From contig JADHYX010000207.1 of NCBI GenBank assembly GCA_027604685.1, positions 22,274 through 36,036 on the forward strand: DNA of 13,763 bases, read 5' to 3'. The notes under the pieces were generated by a model. The model was not told the origin of the DNA. It saw only the letters and a list, made by a program, of their open reading frames with translations, and ran no database searches. Within the stretch, counting starts at the first letter, position 1, and every line of letters starts with the position of its first letter. Origin of the DNA: Lobulomyces angularis (taxonomy: Eukaryota; Chytridiomycota; Chytridiomycetes; Lobulomycetales; Lobulomycetaceae). This document shows positions 1 to 6,096 of the stretch, one piece after another. The translations under genes were made by a program, and so were the position numbers.

Positions 1-46
1 TTATAATTTCTTTCAACCAAAAAAAAAAAAAAAAAAAAAATTTATA

Positions 47-482
47 ATGCCAAGCTATGAAATTATAATTATATCTACTATAGTGGTAAAAAAAAGAAAA
101 AAAAATATATTTAAAATATTTACCTACTTTTTTTTTTTTTTTTTCAATTTTAATTTTAACTTTTTTTATTCAGAATGATGCTGCAAAAGCAGTATTAAGA
201 ACTTCTGCATTACAGTTATTAGATGCAGGCGCTGTAGTGCGACGGCTATCTAGTTATGGAAATGAAGAACAACTACCTTACAGAATGAAAAGGCATCAAA
301 CAGTACATAGTACAGGCAGATACGTTAGCATTTTGTTTGACTCTAGTCCAAAGGTAATGAAGGAACTTCACAAAACGTTAGGCTTTGATGAAAGGGTAAT
401 TAGACGCAGTGTTGTAAATGTAGCTGATACGCTAAAAAAGTCTTCTGAGCTTCATGTAACAAGGTACAATTTAATTCAATAA
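47..482 (+). CDS. MRPS6: Mitochondrial small-subunit ribosomal protein bS6m (MRPS6 family)
   Basis: Two exons, 47-85 and 174-482, are joined by an 88-nt phase-0 GT-AG intron (donor gtaaaa, acceptor ttattcag), giving 115 residues. The start is the ATG at 47, because it gives the family's opening MPSYEIIII, like the MPRYE start of bacterial S6 and MRPS6. Residues 14-100 follow the S6 ferredoxin-like fold: a helix ending DAGAVVRRL, then a strand with LPYRMKRH, then the pattern YVSILFDSSPKVMKEL and GFDERVIRRSVV. In S6 this protein sits on the platform of the small subunit beside bS18; here it would act in the mitochondrial matrix. Its length is close to that of animal MRPS6 (about 125 residues). 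It converges on RPN6, with 132 bp between the two stop codons. The assignment is by motif recognition, and the single intron is well supported by frame and homology. Confidence 0.9.
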
Positions 483-614
483 TTTAGCAAAAGTTTTAAT
501 TAAATATATTTTTAGGAAATTTACTTAAAACAAGGAAGAAAAAACAAAATTACATTATAAAATTTTTTTACTTTAAAAAAAAAAAAAACTCAATCAAATC
601 ATGAATTTTTAGAT
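483..614. other. Convergent intergenic spacer bS6m/RPN6
   Basis: A short AT-rich spacer lies between two converging stop codons. It must hold both 3' ends. It contains an A run at about 575-588 and no convincing coding or RNA feature. Confidence 0.6.
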
Positions 615-2384
615 TTATGTTAAAAGTGCCGCCTAAACAGAATATTAAGAATAATTAATTTAAATATATAATTAAACAAGTAAATAGTTTTTTTGTTTTT
701 AATATATTAAAATACCTTTTGATACAATGATTCAACAACGTTTCCCATACTCTTTATTGTTTCCAATGCTGCTTCATAAGTTTTCTAGAAAAAATTTGTT
801 AAAATTTAATTATTGTGGAATTTTCTCACATCAGTTTTCACTTCCTCAAAAACAATTAAACATCCAACTCCTTGATCTAAAACTCCATCAAAAACATTGT
901 CCAGAATCATTTGAGAAAGCTTCTGTTCAACTTGTGCAGTTGGTAATTTAACTAAACTAGCCACGTGACTTATTTCTACTCTACTAAACGGTTCAATAAT
1001 ACGTAAAAGATTTTGCTCAAGTAGCGTATCATAAAGGGCAGTTAAATGGGAACGAATTATGGGATCGTTTCCGAGTTCTAAATACAATAAGAATTTACTA
1101 ATATTGCGTACATACCTTCTTTGTATTTCGATATTGCACTTTCAAATTCTATCAACGAACGATTTTGATGTGCGTTAGCTACTGCTCTCATTGCTTCAAC
1201 TTCTGATCCTGCATACCTTAACGCTATCTTTCCGTTAACTATAGCGTGCACATCCTCCGCCTAAGAAAAAAAATTAAAAAATTAAAGACGCAATAAATAA
1301 TACCAAATTTAACATTATTTTACACAATAACATATATTTAAGGGCAGAAACAGCTCTACGATCATCTTGACTGTTATAACCTTCCAAAGTTTCATAGAAA
1401 TAACTATATGCAGTTTTATAATCCTTCTCTTCAGCATGCAATACCCCACTTTGCATATCCAAACCTGCTTGCATTAACGGAGGACAATAAATACTATTTG
1501 CACTAGTTCTAGCGCTAGTTAAAGCAGCCTTGATAACGTAGAGTTTAAAAAAAAAATAAAGGAAAATATTGTTTACTCTGCTTTTTGGTAAATTTCTTAA
1601 AGAATGAAACACTCTACTTTCAAGTAATTGAACTTCCATTAAAACATTTTTATCATCTAGCCTTTTTAGTTCTTTTATTAAAACATTAATTAAACTTAAT
1701 GCCTCAGTGTATAACTTGTTTTCCAAGTAACTTTGATATAAAAAAAAAATTAAATAAGAAAGATATATTATTTCTACAGTGCTGCAAGTCTAGTTTCTAA
1801 ACTTTGCTTTAAAAATACTCTTTTTTCTGTTGTAGCCCATTCAATGCTTTCTTTGCAAATGTCGACTTGAAGATTTAAAGAATTGGGAATTTCGGTGAAT
1901 AAATCAATTAATTGTTTTACTAAATAACATAATTGTTCAGATTAAATATTAAAAAAAAAAAAGGTTTTTATTACCAATTTTAGCAGTTTTTGCCTTTGGA
2001 ATAGAGACTAAAAAAGTCCTTGAATTTCTAATTAAGGCAGCAAGAGCATCTTTATTACTATTAAAGTTTTAAAATATTAACATCAATTGTTCAGTCATTT
2101 TGAATTTTGTTTACGCTTCTTTTTGGTAAATTGAACCCAGGTTCAAAATTGAAGTTTCCCTGACTTTAATTTCCTCATCAGATTTTCCTAAAAGAAAGAT
2201 AAGATATAGAATTAGAAGATGTGGGAAGGGAAGGAGGAGAGTGAGGATCAAACGAGAGAGAATAAAAGGTGCAATGAATAGACTTACCAGTGACGGTGCT
2301 TAGGATCTGTTCGTAAAGCGCAGCGGCCTTTGCAGGTGCTGTTTTTGCAAGAGCTTCGGCTTCAGCAAGTTTTGGTGCGGCCAT
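615..2384 (-). CDS. RPN6: 26S proteasome lid subunit Rpn6 (PSMD11)
   Basis: Ten exons on the minus strand: 2384-2288, 2187-2115, 2057-1975, 1919-1778, 1730-1577, 1528-1304, 1260-1116, 1077-830, 784-716 and 632-615. They join in frame to 417 residues (human PSMD11 has about 422). The nine introns are 38-100 nt. Rpn6 is a scaffold of the 19S regulatory lid; its N-terminal helical repeats clamp the lid to the 20S/base ATPases and its PCI domain joins the lid horseshoe. Visible signatures are [17 protein letters not shown], then after an intron AALTSART, then [15 protein letters not shown] and [15 protein letters not shown] (about residues 165-235). The PCI winged helix follows at about 320-375 ([36 protein letters not shown]). 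The last exon is only 18 nt and encodes AALLT, matching the family's C-terminal end. Exon 1 gives [12 protein letters not shown]. The 48-nt intron at 1529-1576 is stop-free and a multiple of three. Confidence 0.95.
2188..2287 (-). other. RPN6 intron 1, C-containing pyrimidine tract
   Basis: This 100-nt GT-AG intron (donor gtaagt, acceptor cttttag) differs in composition from every other intron here. On the coding strand its middle part, about 2215-2262, is a mixed C/T pyrimidine stretch with few adenines, whereas the other introns are A/T only. The splice itself is firm because phase and family sequence agree. Confidence 0.8.
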
Positions 2385-2610
2385 TTTAAAGTTGAAATGT
2401 AGTTTTTTGTGATGATGAATCAGGGTTTGAAGTTGGAATGTGAGGAATTAGGGTTTTAGCAAAGGAAAAAAAAAAGGTACTTTTTTAGCTAAAAAGCTCA
2501 AACCTGCTTTATCGCATAAATTTCTTTCCCTTTCGATGAAAAAAAAGTATTAATAACTCACCAAAAGTTTAAAAAAAAAAAGGTTCAAAAAAATTTTTTT
2601 TTTTTTAAAA

Positions 2611-2622
2611 CTCCCGCCAAAA
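2611..2622. promoter_or_regulatory. E2F-like motif CTCCCGCCAAAA
   Basis: The word TCCCGCCAAAA matches the core of the E2F/DP consensus (TTTSSCGC-type, e.g. TCCCGCCAAA). It sits in an A/T-only context, where a seven-base GC-rich word is unexpected. It is about 230 bp upstream of the RPN6 start and about 350 bp upstream of the NAA50 start. The function is inferred from the motif alone. Confidence 0.35.
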
Positions 2623-2820
2623 TGGAAAAAAAAAAAAAAAAAAATAAAATTTTTTTTTTTTTGAAAATAAAAAAAAAATACTACGTTTGTTGTTATATTA
2701 GCATTTTTAGTTATATTTATTTTGTTTTTTATTGTTTTTTTTCATTCTTTTTTTAAATTCTTTTTAATTCTACTTTTTCTCATTTTCTTTTTGTTTTAAT
2801 CTCTTACATCGTTTTCCTTC

Positions 2821-2826
2821 ACGCGT
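2821..2826. promoter_or_regulatory. MCB-like palindrome ACGCGT
   Basis: This is a perfect ACGCGT hexamer, the Mlu I cell-cycle box bound in fungi by MBF-type KilA-N/APSES factors. It lies about 145 bp upstream of the NAA50 start. I noticed no other ACGCGT in the window. It is a short motif, so chance occurrence is possible. Confidence 0.35.
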
Positions 2827-2971
2827 AAGCATTTAAGAACTGTCATTAATTTATTTTAATATCTTATTTTTATAAATTTGTAGCCAAGGGAAGGCCACAA
2901 TTTAGTTACCTTAGTTAATAATAAAAGGAAGGGGTAGTTAGTTAACAGATTTACTTTTACAATAAAAATAA

Positions 2972-3922
2972 ATGTTTCAAATGTCAGAGGATGTGTTGAA
3001 TAATTTACAAAATACAAAAAATCAAAGTTGGAATAAATATAATGACATTATCACAAAACCTAGCTCGCGAGTCATTAATATGCAACAAAATTCTGTTCAT
3101 AACCAAATCATCTGTCAACCAATTACTTCTGAAAACGTTCACTCACTGTAATAAATTTTTTTCCAAAAAAAAAAACAATAATAATATTAACCCTGTACTT
3201 TCTTCATTTATAAAAAAAAAATCCAATAATTAAAATCTAAAAATATTTGTTTTTGAAATTTTATTTTTTTTTTTAACAGCCGAAAAATAAATCAATCTGT
3301 ATTTCCTGTATCGTACAATGAAAAATTTTACTACGACGTTTGTGAAACTCACCCACGAGAATTGAGCAGTATGGCATATATGAGTGGGCATGTAGTTGGA
3401 GCGATATGTTGCAGAAAGGAGGTATTGGATTCAGAGAATTTTCAGTATATTACACCAAAATCTTATCCACAGCACCGGCCGTCACAGCAGCAATATCAGC
3501 AACTTTTACAAAATGGTAACTCTGCAAAAGATTCAAATTTGTATAATTTAAATCAAAATAATTTTTTGATACCACCACCAGTAGGAAGAGTTTATATTAT
3601 GACAATTGGAGTTTTGGATCAATTTAGAAGGCATAAAGTTGGTAAAAGAAAATTTTGTTTTTATTTTTTTAATTTTAATTTTCTTTTTTCCTTGTTTTTA
3701 GGATCAATACTCTTACAACAAATTATTAATCAATGTGTAGATGACTACACAGTAGATAAAATTTGTTTACACGTTCATGTTAGAAATGAAGGAGCTATTA
3801 TATTTTATCAGAGACATGGTTTTCGCATTGAAACTTTAGTCGAAGGTTACTACAGAAGAAACAAAGGCGTAGAACCTCCTAATGCATATTTATTACAATT
3901 AGATTTAAGAATTAATATTTAG
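2972..3922 (+). CDS. NAA50: N-alpha-acetyltransferase 50 (NAA50/San), GNAT family
   Basis: Three exons, 2972-3147, 3280-3641 and 3702-3922, join to 252 residues (human NAA50 has about 169). The ATG at 2972 is in frame with a second ATG at 2981, and a TAA lies directly upstream, so one of these two starts is used. NAA50 acetylates N-terminal Met followed by a hydrophobic residue, associates with NatA on the ribosome and is needed for sister-chromatid cohesion in animals. Family signatures are INQSVFPVSYNEKFYYDV (about 62-79), GAICCR (99-104), RVYIMTIGVL (162-171, with the Tyr equivalent to catalytic Tyr73), CLHVHVRNEGAIIFYQRHGF (201-220, with the catalytic His) and EGYYRR with PPNAYLLQLDL near the end. 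Three things are odd: an extra N-terminal stretch of about 50 residues, a Gln/Asn-rich insertion at about 105-160, and Lys178 at the usual first Gly of the acetyl-CoA motif (RRHKVGS). Intron 2 (60 nt) is stop-free and a multiple of three. Confidence 0.9.
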
Positions 3923-4216
3923 AAAAAAATTTTTTTTTTTTTTTTTATTTTATTTTTTCTGTATTATTAAAAATTTTTTTTTTTTAAGATTTGTAAAAAA
4001 ATTTTGCACATCTAATTTTATAAAAAAAATTCTCTTCGATTTTTTTCTAAAAATTTTTATGCAAAAAAAAAAAAAATGAAAAGTACTTGAAAGTAAATTA
4101 AATGTATTAAACAAATTTTTTTCCTACTATTTTTTTTTTACAAAAAAAAACTATAATGATAATTATAAGAATTCTAAAACAATTTCTTTTCTTAAAAGAT
4201 TTAATAGAGAAAAAAT
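3923..4216. other. Convergent intergenic spacer NAA50/RPS15
   Basis: This 294-bp spacer lies between converging stops. It consists almost entirely of A and T runs with a few short mixed words, and I see no gene in it. Confidence 0.6.
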
Positions 4217-5206
4217 TTATTTAAGAGGAATAAATCTTTGTGAGTGAGCGTTACCAGCACCTGATCTACCGTGTCTAACTGGTTTGTATGTAATACTAAA
4301 TTCACCTAAATAATGGCCAACCATTTCAGGTTTAATTTCAACAGTAATAAAAGTTTTTCCATTATAAACACCACATACTGACCCAATCATTTCTGGAACA
4401 ATAATCATATCTCTTAAGTGGGTTTTGACTGTATCTGGTTTTTCACCACTTGGAGTTTCTTTTCTTGCCTTACGAAGTTTTTTAATTAAACCCATAGGTT
4501 TTCTTTTTAATCCTCTTTGGAATCTTCTTCTTGCTCTAGCATGAACAAGATCCATTAACTATTCAGATAAAATTGTAAACTACAACAAAAATTTTTTTTT
4601 ATATCAACCTGTTCATTGCTTAGATCTAATAATTGACTTAATTCAATACCACGGAAGGTGAATTTTCTGAAAGTTCTTTTTTTTTTTAATTCTTGAGCAG
4701 CTTCTAAAAATATCAAAAATAATAAAAAAAAATTAAAAAATGTTCTTCTGTCAAATAATATAATAACATACCGTCGTCAGACCTTTTAAATAACAAACAT
4801 TTAAGAAATAAAAAAATGTAATTAGTTTTTAATAATAACTTTAAAACAATAAAAAAAAAAAAGAATTCCATTTATAAAGATGGTTGAAGTAAAACTTTTT
4901 TTTTTAGTTTAAAGAAAAAAAATTTAAAACAAATAAAGAATTAAAAAAGCAAGTTGTAAAAAATGTAAAATCCAAGAAGGCGACAAAAATACTCAAAATT
5001 TTAAAGAAAACTCTCTTGCTGTTTTTTATTTGAATATGCATAAATATTATATTAAAATGTTGATGGTTATCATAAAAGGTAGTGATGGGATGGGATGAAA
5101 AGAAGAAACCCTACATGTTGAAATTAAATTTTTTGGAGGATTTTTTATGTGTAACAAAAAAATTCAAAACTTACTTTTTTTTTTTTTTTTTTGTTGGTTT
5201 TGGCAT
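4217..5206 (-). CDS. RPS15: 40S ribosomal protein uS19 (RPS15)
   Basis: Four exons on the minus strand: 5206-5175, 4782-4772 (11 nt), 4703-4609 and 4558-4217. They join in frame to 159 residues (human RPS15 has 145). The last three exons match the family closely: [36 protein letters not shown] across an intron, [43 protein letters not shown] and the end HSQRFIPLK. uS19 lies in the head of the 40S subunit near the decoding site, and its C-terminal tail reaches toward the A and P sites. The first exon is inferred: ATG at 5206 gives MPKPT plus a lysine run and then gtaagt. It is the only nearby start whose phase fits the 11-nt exon, which has no in-frame ATG upstream. The resulting first intron, 392 nt, is far longer than any other here. 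Confidence is about 0.95 for the protein and about 0.6 for exon 1. Confidence 0.92.
4772..4782 (-). other. RPS15 11-nt microexon (exon 2)
   Basis: The exon (g tct gac gac g) lies between an acceptor ending ttaaaag and a donor gtatgt. The donor and the phase-1 junction to exon 3 (giving Glu-Ala-Ala-Gln) are clear. The upstream edge is inferred from the lack of any in-frame ATG and from phase agreement with the exon at 5206-5175. RNA-seq could show a longer exon here. Confidence 0.55.
4783..5174 (-). other. Long first intron of RPS15
   Basis: The inferred intron runs from gtaagt at 5174 to the acceptor ttaaaag ending at 4783. Its outer parts are A/T runs, but about 4940-5150 is of more mixed composition and may hold something. 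Ribosomal-protein introns often host snoRNAs, so I looked for boxes. On the transcribed strand there is a TGATAA near 5067, close to box C, but no CTGA box D in a suitable place, and I cannot call an RNA. On the plus strand short lysine-rich frames occur that need unusually small introns to be joined, so I do not call a nested gene. Confidence 0.5.
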
Positions 5207-5410
5207 TAATAAAATATGAAATTTTTTTGTTAAAATAAATTTTTAATTCAAAAAAAAAATAAAAATACATTAATTGATTTTTGTTTAATCCTTTTTAAAT
5301 CTTTTATTTTTATTTTTTATTTTTTTTTTGAAATTTTAAAAATAAATTTTTTTGTAAAATAATGATGACTTTTCTTTTCCTGATTTTTGAACTAGATATA
5401 TCTTTGTTTA
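5207..5410. other. Spacer between RPS15 and the cysteine-rich gene
   Basis: These 204 bp of A/T runs separate two minus-strand genes and presumably contain the RPS15 promoter and the 3' end of the next gene. No motif is distinctive. Confidence 0.5.
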
Positions 5411-5729
5411 TTATGAGGGTTCACACACTGAAAATTCTGAAGCAAATTAGTTTTTTTTTTTTTTTTTTTTGAATTTTAAAAAACTTTAAAAAAAAAAAAA
5501 AAATACATTTAATACCTTTTAAACAGAGATGACAAAAGAGTAAACCTTTGAACTTATTTTTACAATAGTCGCAACTCGAAGGTTTTTCAATAATCATTTT
5601 TTTTTTACAATAACCACAGCAAAGTTCTAATAATTGGATTATTTTCGACACTAGCTCCATTGGTAAATGTTTCATTAAACTTTCCTCTATACTTTTTTTT
5701 AACAAAACTTCGTCCATTACTGTTACCAT
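5411..5729 (-). CDS. Small cysteine-rich, probably zinc-binding protein of unknown function
   Basis: I do not recognise this gene. Exon 1 is 5729-5516 and exon 2 is either 5436-5411 or 5427-5411. Two AG acceptors 9 nt apart keep the same frame and give 79 or 76 residues. The ATG at 5729 is followed by a second in-frame ATG four codons later. Residues 1-36 look helical and amphipathic (EVLLKKSIEESLMKHLPMEL). Three CxxC pairs follow: C38-x2-C41, C53-x2-C56 and C66-x2-C69, with a further Cys in the last exon. This spacing suggests two zinc sites, like a small treble-clef or ribbon, but no His ligand pattern of a RING or B-box is evident. The first pair may instead use C37. The coding frame is cut by a clear donor (aaaaggtatta), since reading on gives only a phenylalanine and lysine run. 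It is on the same strand as RPS15 and AACS. Alternative: the last exons of a larger gene. Confidence 0.6.
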
Positions 5730-6096
5730 TGTATTATTTTTTTTTTTTTTTCAATTTCAAAAAAGTTCATTAATTCGAAAAAAGTTTATATGTATATACT
5801 ATGTTATCATTTTTTAGTAATGTTCAATCGAAGGAAAAAAAAAATTTAGTTTTATAAAACTTCATGTTTTTTCAAAGTTTAAATGGTTGGAAATTTAACT
5901 ACTGGAACACTTGTAATTTAACTTCTTTAATCTGTAATATCCATGATAATTTATCTTCACCAATATTTATCTTTTTATTAAAAAAAATTTAAAATTACTA
6001 ATTCATCATAGAATCTATCTATACTATAAAAAAATTTTAATACATACATGTTTTTTTTTTTTTTCTTTTTTTGATAACAAATGCTCCAAGGTACAC
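5730..6096. other. Spacer between AACS and the cysteine-rich gene
   Basis: These 367 bp lie between two minus-strand genes. Most is AT-rich, but 5885-6049 is of mixed composition and can be read as a small two-exon gene on the minus strand (entered separately). About 5760-5880 shows nothing recognisable. Confidence 0.5.
5899..6049 (-). CDS. Possible 40-residue protein with a 28-nt intron
   Basis: This reading is tentative. From ATG at 6049 the frame runs 17 codons to 5999. A GT-AG segment of 28 nt (5998-5971) then restores an open frame of 24 codons ending in TAG at 5899. The predicted product begins MYVLKFFYSIDRF and continues INIGEDKLSWILQIKEV. Its mix of charged and hydrophobic residues looks more like coding sequence than the surrounding A/T repeats. 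Against it, the smallest well-supported intron in the window is 38 nt, the start lies only 48 bp after the AACS stop, and I recognise no family. It could also be an upstream exon of the cysteine-rich gene, or AACS 3' untranslated sequence. Confidence 0.25.

Larger units (their letters stand above)
2385..2971. other. Divergent intergenic region RPN6/NAA50
   Basis: The 587 bp between two divergently transcribed genes must contain both promoters. Next to RPN6 (about 2390-2520) the composition is mixed, with a perfect 14-bp palindrome TTTTTAGCTAAAAA at 2482-2495. The middle, about 2565-2690, is mostly alternating A and T runs. Within these low-complexity tracts two GC-containing words stand out, CTCCCGCCAAAA at 2611-2622 and ACGCGT at 2821-2826; they are entered separately. 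I see no coding exon or RNA gene. Confidence 0.6.

Noticed and set aside
727..951. Plus-strand open frame of 74 codons
   Set aside because: It is antisense to RPN6 exons 8 and 9, which encode the conserved PCI region and C-terminus.
2482..2495. Palindrome TTTTTAGCTAAAAA
   Set aside because: A/T-rich palindromes of this length are expected in such sequence, and there is no second copy to suggest a repeated site.
3042..3233. Plus-strand open frame of 63 codons
   Set aside because: It is the wrong frame of NAA50 exon 1 running on into intron 1. The frame from 2972 gives the residues that join to the family sequence.
4880..5030. Lysine-rich plus-strand frame (MVE..., [22 protein letters not shown]) inside the RPS15 intron
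   Set aside because: Joining it to an ATG needs a 20-nt intron or a weak acceptor, and its composition is what A-rich DNA gives in any frame. No family is recognised.
5885..5993. Plus-strand open frame over the candidate small gene (NGWKFNYWNTCN...)
   Set aside because: It has no in-frame start, no partner exon and unusual Asn/Trp/Cys composition. The minus-strand reading is more protein-like.
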